Source: Symbiobacteriaceae bacterium (lineage in GTDB: Bacteria > Bacillota > Sulfobacillia > Symbiobacteriales > Symbiobacteriaceae). From it: 51,496 bases of DNA. The notes beneath the pieces are model-generated. The model was not told where the DNA came from. It did not search any database and saw nothing but the letters and a program-made list of their open reading frames with translations. The stretch is taken from the NCBI GenBank assembly GCA_029239785.1, contig JARBUG010000015.1, forward strand, positions 1 through 51,496. Direction: 5' to 3'. Both the position numbers and the translations under genes were made by a program. Below, piece after piece: positions 42,205 to 49,381 of this stretch. Numbering within the stretch: the first letter of the stretch is position 1; the number at the start of each line of letters is the position of its first letter.

Positions 42205-42330
42205 GCACCCTCAATGGGTGCCGTAACCCGTCAGGCGTGGGCCAAACCTCGACCGGCCCATGCCGAGAGGGTTTAGGCACCCGGGGTGGGTGCCGTAACC
42301 CGTCAGGCGTGGGCCAAACCTCGACCGGCC
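42202..42330 (+). repeat. Two-copy 72-bp tandem repeat with terminator-like hairpins
   Basis: The unit begins at the TAG stop of the TPR gene (42202) and again at 42274. A 43-bp block is identical in both (42216-42258 and 42288-42330). Each copy starts with GGCACCC-N5-GGGTGCC, a perfect 7-bp stem; the loops differ (TCAAT and GGGGT) while the stems and the 43-bp block are conserved. It may terminate the TPR gene and, from the other side, the ger operon. Confidence 0.75.
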
Positions 42331-42337
42331 AATGGGG

Positions 42338-42514
42338 CTAGGCTGTCCACCACACGGTGAAAGCAGGCACCGCAACCGTTGCGGCGGCCAGCAAGTAGAG
42401 GCCGGCCGCACCGCGGCGCAGTCGTTGCTTGGCGGCCCACCGCCCGTAGTGAAACGTGTAGATCGCCACCAGCATCGACGGCAGCACCGTCATTAAAAGG
42501 GCAGATATTTTCAC
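42338..42514 (-). CDS. Small two-TM GerD-type subunit of the germinant receptor
   Basis: 58 residues from GTG 42514, with GGGAGGA about 10 nt upstream and 21 bp after the GerC stop. It has two hydrophobic segments (about residues 3-20 and 36-57) separated by a short basic loop (RWAAKQRLRR). Many ger operons carry a fourth gene for a small two-helix membrane protein (GerKD, YndD-neighbour and similar D subunits) that tunes receptor activity. The size, topology and operon position fit that class. The sequence itself is too short to assign by eye with more certainty. Confidence 0.75.
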   Translation of the reverse strand: MKISALLMTVLPSMLVAIYTFHYGRWAAKQRLRRGAAGLYLLAAATVAVPAFTVWWTA

Positions 42515-42535
42515 GGCTTGGGCTTCCTCCCTTGC

Positions 42536-43786
42536 TTACTGCCCCCGCGCCCGGGGCGGACTCAACTGCTTGCCGAAACGGCGCAGGGTAAACCGTACAT
42601 CGGCGGTAATCTCCGCGTTCTTGTACTTATCCTGCCAGCCAAATCGCTCCCAATCAGACACGGTGGGAAACTGCTTGACAACCTCCTGGCCAAAGCCAAT
42701 CACGTCGGTGTCCCATTCCTGGGTCTTGCTGATCAGGCTCTTCAGCCGCTGCTCCACCGCCGCAACCGTTGCCTTCTCCAGCTCGACCTGCAATTCCGGT
42801 TCCGTGTAATCGTTGTCGGACTGGGTGGAGAGCAGTTCTCCCTCAAGCGTTATTGTGGCGTGCAGTCGCGGCTTCTGACCTGACAGGTCTGCCGTAATGC
42901 GCAGGGGGCGCCCCTGGTGAATCTCCATCGAAACGAACAGGTCAGGCCGTTTCGGGTCGGGAATGGTGAAGAGCCCTCGCCTGAACCTGTCCTGCAACAT
43001 GAGAATCATGCGCATGTCCTCACCCGTTAAAATGCCCACCATTTTCTCACTGCGGAACGCCGCGCCGCCCAGCAGTTCGATGTTGGGTCCGCCGGTGCGG
43101 GGCAGTTCGCCGGCCTTATACCCTTCCGTCATCGCCGTGCCTTTTCCGCTCTGCTCCCCGTCGCCTTCGTTCAACGCGGCGTAATAGGTGATGGGCTGTG
43201 AGTACCCGGTGTTGACCTGCGTCACAAAGTGCTGAATCTGGCTGGCTGACGGCACCATGCCGGTGTGCCGCACGTTGTAGGTCATCTGCTCGATATAGCG
43301 CTGCGGGTCTTTCTCCAGCTTGGGTTCCATTTTCTTGAGAAAGTCGGCGGCCTTGCCTTTGGTGACGATATAGAAAATCGTGCGCCTGGCCTGACGGAAG
43401 CGGACGAACTCATCCATGGTGTACATGCCGCTCTGGCGGGCCAGTTCTTCCCCCATGAAAAGTGCCTTGGTATGTCGCAGCGAGACCTGCCGGCTCAGGT
43501 ACGAATCGGCCATGGAGATGGCGCCTGCCACGGTGGGTGCCTCAATCGATGTCAAAATGAGTGGCTTCTCGTCACCGCCGCCGCCGCCGCCGCCCTTGCC
43601 GCCGCCCGCCATTTTGGCCGGGTGGGCGATGGCGAAGGTCACGGTGTACAGGCTTTCCTTGCCCTTGTCCACGCCAATGGCCAGCACGAAAGCCTCTTCC
43701 TCCAACTCGCTGCGGTCCCAGCAGCCCGCCAGGGGCAGGGTGAGCAGCAGCACCAGCAGCAGGGCGGCCAGGCGCCTACGCCGCAT
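42536..43786 (-). CDS. Spore germination protein GerC, lipoprotein subunit
   Basis: 416 residues from ATG 43786. The lipoprotein signal ends LPLAGCWD (lipobox LAGC, Cys 22), and the next residues, WDRSELEEEAFVLAIGVDKG, are the GerAC hallmark. Ger(x)C proteins are anchored in the outer leaflet of the spore inner membrane and complete the nutrient receptor with the A and B subunits. The start overlaps the end of gerB by 11 nt. An unusual run of Gly/Lys (KMAGGGKGGGGGGGDEKP, about residues 55-72) is inserted in the first domain, where most GerC proteins have a short loop. Confidence 0.94.
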   Translation of the reverse strand: MRRRRLAALLLVLLLTLPLAGCWDRSELEEEAFVLAIGVDKGKESLYTVTFAIAHPAKMAGGGKGGGGGGGDEKPLILTSIEAPTVAGAISMADSYLSRQVSLRHTKALFMGEELARQSGMYTMDEFVRFRQARRTIFYIVTKGKAADFLKKMEPKLEKDPQRYIEQMTYNVRHTGMVPSASQIQHFVTQVNTGYSQPITYYAALNEGDGEQSGKGTAMTEGYKAGELPRTGGPNIELLGGAAFRSEKMVGILTGEDMRMILMLQDRFRRGLFTIPDPKRPDLFVSMEIHQGRPLRITADLSGQKPRLHATITLEGELLSTQSDNDYTEPELQVELEKATVAAVEQRLKSLISKTQEWDTDVIGFGQEVVKQFPTVSDWERFGWQDKYKNAEITADVRFTLRRFGKQLSPPRARGQ

Positions 43787-44876
43787 GGGACCGCACCCCC
43801 TTGCCCCGAATCAGCGCCAGGGCCAGCAGCAGAATCGGCACAAAAAAGATACCGAGGCCGCTGGGCGTCAGCCAGTCACGCATGAGTCGCAGCACAACCA
43901 GAGAGTCCTCCGGCAGCAGCGATGTTGCAAAGAGCAGGACCGCCATCGGAAAGATGATGGGCCGGTGGTAGGGCAGCCGCAGCATGCCCGTGAAGGTGAC
44001 GACCAGGGCATGAAACAACACGGCCAGCCGCACCGCGACGTTGAAAAACCAGAACATGACCATGAGCGCTTCCGTTCGCTGGAAAAACCTGCCCAGGTAG
44101 ACGAGCTGCGACAGGTTGAAGAGGGGGAAGGGCTGCTGCGCCGCGTCCGGGGCGCCAAATACCATCACCAGCACCGCACACGTCAGGGCTGACAGCAGTC
44201 CGAACAGGGCAACGCCCAGCATTGCGGCCTTTCGTATGTTCTTGGCGTCACGCAGGCTGTAAGCCAGCGCCAGCACGACCACCGCTTCGGCCGCCAAACC
44301 GGCGTAGTAGATCCCGCCGGTCACCGTGTCGATCAGCCCGTGCCCCCAGAACGGGTACAGGCGGCTCAACTGTATGCGCGGCATGCTGAAGACGAGCACC
44401 AGCACAATGCCCGCCAAAATGACGGGCAGCATCACCTGGGTCGCCCGGCCCAGCGACTCAAGGCCGCGGTAGGAGGCGTACCCCATGCAGACCAGGGCCA
44501 CCAGCGTAAGCACGCTGGGCGGTGTGTTTGGCAAAATCGTGCCGATATAGACCTCCGTGAAATTGCGGAGGCTGTTTGCTAACGTGGTAAAGAGCCACGC
44601 AATGACATACAGGGAGAAGAGGCTGCCGAGGTACGGGCCAGCCGCCTCTTCCGCGATTTCGGCGAGCCCCTGCCCCGGGAAGCGGCGGGCCAGGGCGCCA
44701 ATGGGCAGCAGCAAGACCAGCCCGGCGGCGGTCATGACAAGGGCCACCTGCCACGCGGCCGGCCCCCCGATATCGATCAGAAACCCAGGCGCCTGCATGA
44801 ACAGCTTGGCCGAAAGCACCGCATAGACGAGTACGGTCGCCTCCAGCAGCCCGATGTGTCCTTCCTCCCGAATCAT
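43776..44876 (-). CDS. Spore germination protein GerB, transporter-like subunit
   Basis: 366 residues, about ten membrane helices, of the GerAB/ArcD/ProY amino-acid-permease superfamily. N-terminal REEGHIGLLEATVLVYAVLS and the internal segment YIGTILPNTPPSVLTLVALV are typical of GerAB proteins. This subunit binds the germinant. The ATG at 44876 overlaps the gerA stop by 4 nt, and its end overlaps gerC, so A, B and C are translationally coupled. The nutrient recognised cannot be told from sequence. Confidence 0.95.
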   Translation of the reverse strand: MIREEGHIGLLEATVLVYAVLSAKLFMQAPGFLIDIGGPAAWQVALVMTAAGLVLLLPIGALARRFPGQGLAEIAEEAAGPYLGSLFSLYVIAWLFTTLANSLRNFTEVYIGTILPNTPPSVLTLVALVCMGYASYRGLESLGRATQVMLPVILAGIVLVLVFSMPRIQLSRLYPFWGHGLIDTVTGGIYYAGLAAEAVVVLALAYSLRDAKNIRKAAMLGVALFGLLSALTCAVLVMVFGAPDAAQQPFPLFNLSQLVYLGRFFQRTEALMVMFWFFNVAVRLAVLFHALVVTFTGMLRLPYHRPIIFPMAVLLFATSLLPEDSLVVLRLMRDWLTPSGLGIFFVPILLLALALIRGKGVRSHAA

Positions 44877-46663
44877 GACTTGCCTCCTTTCTTAGTGCCG
44901 CTGCCCGCTCTTTCTTCGGGCTCGGGTGCGAGCGGGTCCCAGGTGCGCACAATCTCTTGCTGACGCTGCTTGTCCAGCGGTCGGGCGTACGAGGGCCGCA
45001 TCTCCATTCTGTAGAGCGGTCCGCGGCCGGTGGCATCAGCCGAGCGCGTGCGCATGGGTGCAAGGGGCGTAAGGAACGGCACGCCAAACGAGCGGAGCCC
45101 GGAGACGTACACCACCATGAGAAACAGCACAGCGGCCAGGCCATAAAAACCCATGACTGCGGCGCCGGCGAGCACCAGGAATCGCCAGGCCCGAATGCCG
45201 TAGCTGGTCACGTAATGCGGAATGGCAAACGAGGCGAGGCCAGTTACGGCCACAATCAGCACCATCAGGGGACTGATCAGCTTGGCTTCCACCGCCGCCT
45301 GCCCCAGCACCAGCGAGGCCACAAGGCCTACGGTGGGGCCGATTAGCGAGGGAATGCGTGTGCCGGACTCGCGAATCAGTTCAAAGGTCAGATCCATTAG
45401 AATCAGTTCAAGCAGGGCGGGCAGCGGTACGTTCTCACGCGAGGAAGCGACGAACAGCATCAGCTCGGTGGGAATCATCTCGTGATGATAGTTGACGACC
45501 GCTATGTACAGAGCAGGCACCAAAACCGTGATCAGCAAGGCCGCAAACCGGATGTATCGGATGAAGGCCCCAAATGGCCAGCGCAGGGCATAATCCTCAG
45601 CCGTTTGGAGCAGGCCCCAGAAGGTGACCGGCAAAATCAGGGCGGTCGGCGCGTTATCAGCAAGCAGCGCCACGTTCCCCTCTGAGAGGTATGCGGCCGT
45701 TCGGTCGGGGCGCTCGGTGGTCAGAAGGCCCGGGAGCATGGATGAGGGAGAGTCCTCTATGTACTGCTCCAGCACGCCTGCGCCGTTGACCACGTCGACG
45801 TCAATCGCTTCAATGCGGCGCCTGGCTTCTTCGATCAGCTTTGGGTTTGCAATGCCATCTATGTACATCATGCCGACGTAGTTCTTGCTCACTCGTCCAA
45901 CCGTCAGGATTTCGGTGACGACCCGGGGATCCTTCAGCCGGCGGCGCACCAGCGCCACGTTGACGCGCCAGGCCTCAACGAAGGCATCCTGCGCCCCCTG
46001 GACCACCTGCTCCACTTTCGGTTCGCCAACGCTGCGCCCGGGCGGCGCTTTTGTCTCCACTGATACGGCCGTACTTACGTTTTCAAAGAAGAGCACTGTA
46101 TCACCGGCCAGCAACGACTCGGCAATGGCTGCCATGTCGTACTTCTCGGTGGTCTGGTGGCCCGGCAGCAGCCGTTGTATCAACGTATCGATGGAAAACT
46201 GCGTTCTGCCGGCCTCGCCTTCTCCATCGACGTGGTGGTCGAGGTGGGCCAGCAGCATGAGCGGCTGCAGAATGTGCTCGTTGATGACGATTTTGTCGGT
46301 GAGCCCTTCCATGAAGCAGACCACCGCCCGGGTGGGCGGCTGGGTGGCAATCTGCAACTCGCGAATGATCAGGTCCTTGTTGGCGGGCATCCGAAAGATC
46401 TTTTTGAGCCGTTCCAGATTCTCATCCAGGTTGGCTGAAAGATCGCCGGCTTTCTCCAGCGCCTTCGCACCCTGATCCTTCGCCTCCAGCAGATTGTCAA
46501 TGTGGGTGAGGAGCCCCTCTGCCCGGACCTGCGCATCGGCTAGCAGCGTCGGGCCCGTGGTTTCCACCGCAGGCTTGTCGCCCCGGTCACCGAGGGTAAA
46601 GAGCTGCCCGGCAGAACCGGCTGCGGGGTCAAGTAGGTCCTTCAGCCACTGCCACCGTTTCAC
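44873..46663 (-). CDS. Spore germination protein GerA, channel subunit
   Basis: 596 residues from GTG 46663, 9-10 nt after AGGAGG. The longer frame upstream to 47227 is rejected because it runs through the antisense of a Gly-rich gene. The soluble N-terminal part has ANKDLIIRELQI and the GDTVLFFENV-type segment. The C-terminal half has the membrane region with the ESGTRIPSLIGPTVGLVASL and LGQAAVEAKLISPLMVLIVA stretches diagnostic of GerA (spore GerA family). GerA forms the pentameric ion channel of the receptor. First gene of the A-B-C-D operon. Confidence 0.95.
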   Translation of the reverse strand: MKRWQWLKDLLDPAAGSAGQLFTLGDRGDKPAVETTGPTLLADAQVRAEGLLTHIDNLLEAKDQGAKALEKAGDLSANLDENLERLKKIFRMPANKDLIIRELQIATQPPTRAVVCFMEGLTDKIVINEHILQPLMLLAHLDHHVDGEGEAGRTQFSIDTLIQRLLPGHQTTEKYDMAAIAESLLAGDTVLFFENVSTAVSVETKAPPGRSVGEPKVEQVVQGAQDAFVEAWRVNVALVRRRLKDPRVVTEILTVGRVSKNYVGMMYIDGIANPKLIEEARRRIEAIDVDVVNGAGVLEQYIEDSPSSMLPGLLTTERPDRTAAYLSEGNVALLADNAPTALILPVTFWGLLQTAEDYALRWPFGAFIRYIRFAALLITVLVPALYIAVVNYHHEMIPTELMLFVASSRENVPLPALLELILMDLTFELIRESGTRIPSLIGPTVGLVASLVLGQAAVEAKLISPLMVLIVAVTGLASFAIPHYVTSYGIRAWRFLVLAGAAVMGFYGLAAVLFLMVVYVSGLRSFGVPFLTPLAPMRTRSADATGRGPLYRMEMRPSYARPLDKQRQQEIVRTWDPLAPEPEERAGSGTKKGGKS

Positions 46664-46760
46664 GTGCGATTCCTCCTGGCCGGTCGGTCTTCGCTTGTAA
46701 AGTTCCCCGCGCCCCAGACTGCCTATACCGCCGGCGGTTCGCCGTGCACAGGCTGCGGCG

Positions 46761-46789
46761 TCGTATGGCGGAAGTCGCGCAGGGCATGC
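46761..46789 (-). promoter_or_regulatory. Forespore SigG-like promoter of the ger operon
   Basis: On the minus strand, GCATG (46789-46785), 17 nt, CATACGA (46767-46761). The SigG consensus as I recall it is GnATR, 17-18 nt, CATnnTA, so there is one mismatch. It would start transcription near 46753, about 90 nt before the gerA GTG. Forespore-specific SigG control is normal for ger operons. Confidence 0.5.
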
Positions 46790-46838
46790 TACGAATGGCA
46801 TGAGTCGCGTGTACAAAGCGAAGGGGGGACCATTTCCA

Positions 46839-47129
46839 GTGCGTAAGCGCATGGGCATGCGTCTGTTAGCATGGATGATGCTGGCTGCGGTGATGGCCAG
46901 CACAACGGCGTGCATGGGGCCGCAACGCCGCGGTGGTGAGCCGCAGCAGGAGAAGGGCGGCGGCGGTGGCGAGGAGAAAGGCGGCGAACAGAAGGGCGGC
47001 GAGGAACAAGGCGGCGGCGGAGGCGGCGAAGAGAAGGGTGGCGGCGGCGGTGAAAAGGGCGGCGGAGGCGGCGGTGAGCAGGGCGGCGGAGGCGGCGGCG
47101 GAGACGAAAAGAAGAAAGAGGAAAAGTAG
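46839..47129 (+). CDS. Small Gly/Glu/Lys-rich lipoprotein
   Basis: 96 residues from GTG 46839, about 10 nt after AAGGGGGG. It has a basic N-terminus, a hydrophobic core (RLLAWMMLAAVMAS) and the lipobox STTAC, giving Cys 25 as the modified residue (approximate). The mature protein is almost wholly Gly, Glu, Lys and Gln in blocks of the form G(4-7)E(1-2)KGG, ending DEKKKEEK: a flexible, highly charged brush with no fold. It is divergent from the ger operon, and GerC of that operon has a similar Gly-rich run, so a spore-surface or inner-membrane link is possible. No family was recognised. Confidence 0.75.
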   Translation: MRKRMGMRLLAWMMLAAVMASTTACMGPQRRGGEPQQEKGGGGGEEKGGEQKGGEEQGGGGGGEEKGGGGGEKGGGGGGEQGGGGGGGDEKKKEEK

Positions 47130-47138
47130 GTGTGAGCG

Positions 47139-47160
47139 AGGGGGGCGGAAGCCCCCCTTG
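47139..47160 (+). terminator. Terminator after the Gly-rich lipoprotein gene
   Basis: GGGGGGC / GCCCCCC, a perfect 7-bp stem with a GGAA tetraloop, followed by TTGTC. It begins 11 nt after the stop codon. Confidence 0.55.
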
Positions 47161-47230
47161 TCGCCTTCCGCATGGTAAGATACTGTTGATCGTTTGCGAA
47201 GTGCCGAGCGGAGAGCGGAGGTTGCATACG

Positions 47231-48517
47231 GTGAAACTGGTGATTATCGGTGGAGCGAGTGCGTATACACCTGATATCATTGCCGGACTATTGAAGGAGC
47301 AGCGGCTGTTTTCCGGTTGGGAACTGGTGCTGCATGATATTGACGAACCTAACCTCGAAGTAATCGGGCGGTTGGCCCGGGGCATGGTCCGGGTCGCCGG
47401 GGCCGATCTGACCGTGGTAACCACCACGGACCGGGCCCAGGCGGTGGCAGGCGCCCGCTTTATTCTGACACAGCCCCGGGTAGGCGGCTTCAAGGGCCGG
47501 GCGCTAGATGAGCGCATTCCGCTAAAGTACGGGGTGATCGGGCAGGAGACGCTCGGACCAGGGGGGCTCTCGTTTGCCTGGCGCACCATTCCACTCATCC
47601 TGGAGATTGTCGAAGAGGTCCGGCGGCTGGCGCCCGAGGCATGGATCATCAACTACGCCAACCCGGCCGGCATGGTGACGGAGGCCGTCATACGCAAATT
47701 CCCGGATGCCCGGTTTATTGGGCTGTGCGATATGCCCACCGGGGTGCAGTGGGGCATTGGCAAGGTCCTGCGGGTCGACTTTCACCGCATTGGGCTCGAT
47801 TACGCGGGCGTAAACCATGGTGGGTGGAGTGAACGGGTGCTGCTTGACGGCGAAGATGTGCTGCCGCGGCTGCGGCGGTACGCATCGGTGTTAGGGCCGC
47901 TGGCGTCCCTGCTGCCGGTGGCCGAGGAGAGCGGCACGGTGCGCCTGTTGGGCCGCTATGGCATGGTTCCCGACCCGTACCTGCGTTACTACTATTACAA
48001 GGACCGGATTCTCAAGAAGCTGCTGCGGGCACGCCGCACCCGGGCCGAAGAGCTGATGGAGCGGCTGCCCCTGCTGTATGGCCACTATGAGGCAGCGGGC
48101 GCGGCAGATAAGCCGGTCCTGGAGATTCACCGGGGGCACCAGTCGCACAGCGACCTGGCCAGCCAGGTGATCGCGTCCATGGCAGCGGGGCGCCGGACCC
48201 GGTTTGTGATTCAGCAGCGCAACGGCGGCACCGTGCCTAACCTGCCCGCCGACCAGGCGGCCCAGTTCCCGGCCTTTGTCGATGCGAACGGCTGGGAGCC
48301 CATCGCCGTGCCCCCCATTCGGGCCGATGTGGCACCGTTGATTCAGCAGATCAAGGAAGCCGAGTCGATCAACGTGACAGCCGCCCTGACTGGCGACGCC
48401 AAACTGGCGGTGGAGGCGGCGGCAGCCAATCCGCTGGTGCCGCGGCGGCAGGTAGCGGAAGTGATCGTGGGCGAACTGTTGAAGGCGCACCAGCCGTATC
48501 TGCCTCAGTTCCGGTAA
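47231..48517 (+). CDS. Glycoside hydrolase family 4 phospho-glycosidase
   Basis: GH4 enzymes split phosphorylated disaccharides by an NAD+ and metal dependent elimination mechanism. GTG 47231 is preceded by GGAGG (47217-47221), giving 428 residues and the N-terminus VKLVIIGGASAYTPDIIAGLL, a Rossmann loop as in GH4 (GGGSTYTPEL in relatives). Other motifs are INYANPAGMVTEA, the metal-binding Cys/His pair GLCDMPTGV and AGVNHGGW. CDMP replaces the usual CN(V/I)P of 6-phospho-glucosidases, so the specificity may be shifted. With a ChbG-like deacetylase and a PTS permease downstream, a 6-phospho-beta-linked amino-sugar disaccharide (chitobiose type) is the likely substrate. Confidence 0.92.
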   Translation: MKLVIIGGASAYTPDIIAGLLKEQRLFSGWELVLHDIDEPNLEVIGRLARGMVRVAGADLTVVTTTDRAQAVAGARFILTQPRVGGFKGRALDERIPLKYGVIGQETLGPGGLSFAWRTIPLILEIVEEVRRLAPEAWIINYANPAGMVTEAVIRKFPDARFIGLCDMPTGVQWGIGKVLRVDFHRIGLDYAGVNHGGWSERVLLDGEDVLPRLRRYASVLGPLASLLPVAEESGTVRLLGRYGMVPDPYLRYYYYKDRILKKLLRARRTRAEELMERLPLLYGHYEAAGAADKPVLEIHRGHQSHSDLASQVIASMAAGRRTRFVIQQRNGGTVPNLPADQAAQFPAFVDANGWEPIAVPPIRADVAPLIQQIKEAESINVTAALTGDAKLAVEAAAANPLVPRRQVAEVIVGELLKAHQPYLPQFR

Positions 48518-48530
48518 GGAGGCGAGCCGA

Positions 48531-49355
48531 TTGGCCGGAAAGTTAATCGTCAACGCCGATGACTTTGGTTTGAGCGAATCGGTCAGCCGGGGGATCATTC
48601 AGGCGCACCTGCAGGGGATTCTTACCTCCACAACATTCATGGCCAATTTCCCGTGGGCGCCGGAGATGGCGCCGTTGCTGGCCGAGGCGCCAAAGTTGGG
48701 CGTAGGGGTTCATTTGAACCTGACGACCGGCAGCCCGGTGCTGCCCCCGGATGAAGTGCCTACCCTGGCCGCGGAAGACGGGCGCTTTGGCAAGTCGCTG
48801 GTACGGCTTTTCACCCGGGCCGATGCCGGTGAGGTGCGCCGGGAGTGGGCGGCACAGATTGAGCGGGCCATCAGCTTGCTCGACCGCCGGCCAACACATC
48901 TGGACACCCACCGGTATTTGCAGGCGCATCCGCAGTTCACGGCGGTCCTGATCGACCTTGCGCGTACATATCAGATTCCGGCGGTGCGGTGCCTCCATTC
49001 GGGGCCCGAGTTGAACCTCGGCCAGATGTTGGCGCCCTGGAACCCGGTTCGTATCGTGGTGGAGCGGGCGCTGCGCCGGTCGGCCGAAATGACGCTGCAG
49101 AGCGGGCTCAAGTATACGGACGTTACCCTGGCCGGCGATTTTGACACCAGTCTGCTGCTGAACAAGTTAGAGCGGGTTGGAAACCGGGCCGCGGAACTCG
49201 TAAGCCACCCCGGCCTGGTCGATGAGCGGCTGCGTTCACTTTCATCCATGCAGGAGCATCGGGAAGAAGAACTGGCCGCCCTGACTTCGCCGGCAGTCCG
49301 GCGCAAGGTGGAGGAGCTGGGGATAGGTCTGATTACGTTTGCTGATTTGCGTTAA
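48531..49355 (+). CDS. ChbG/YdjC-family carbohydrate deacetylase
   Basis: 274 residues from TTG 48531, 8 nt after AAGGAGG. Motifs of the family: LIVNADDFGLS with the metal-binding Asp pair (residues 5-15), GVGVHLNLTTGSPVL (His ligand) and DTHRYLQAHPQF (His ligand and catalytic region). In E. coli ChbG removes an acetyl group from chitobiose-6-phosphate so that the GH4 enzyme ChbF can split it. The gene lies 13 bp after the GH4 gene here, the same pairing. No signal peptide, so it acts on the phosphorylated sugar in the cytosol. Confidence 0.93.
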   Translation: MAGKLIVNADDFGLSESVSRGIIQAHLQGILTSTTFMANFPWAPEMAPLLAEAPKLGVGVHLNLTTGSPVLPPDEVPTLAAEDGRFGKSLVRLFTRADAGEVRREWAAQIERAISLLDRRPTHLDTHRYLQAHPQFTAVLIDLARTYQIPAVRCLHSGPELNLGQMLAPWNPVRIVVERALRRSAEMTLQSGLKYTDVTLAGDFDTSLLLNKLERVGNRAAELVSHPGLVDERLRSLSSMQEHREEELAALTSPAVRRKVEELGIGLITFADLR

Positions 49356-49381
49356 CCCACCGGATAAGGGGTTGGTTTCGT

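Noticed and set aside
46664-47227. Extension of gerA upstream to 47227
   Set aside because: It would run through the antisense of the Gly-rich gene (poly-Pro/Ser). GTG 46663 has AGGAGG at the right distance and begins like GerA.
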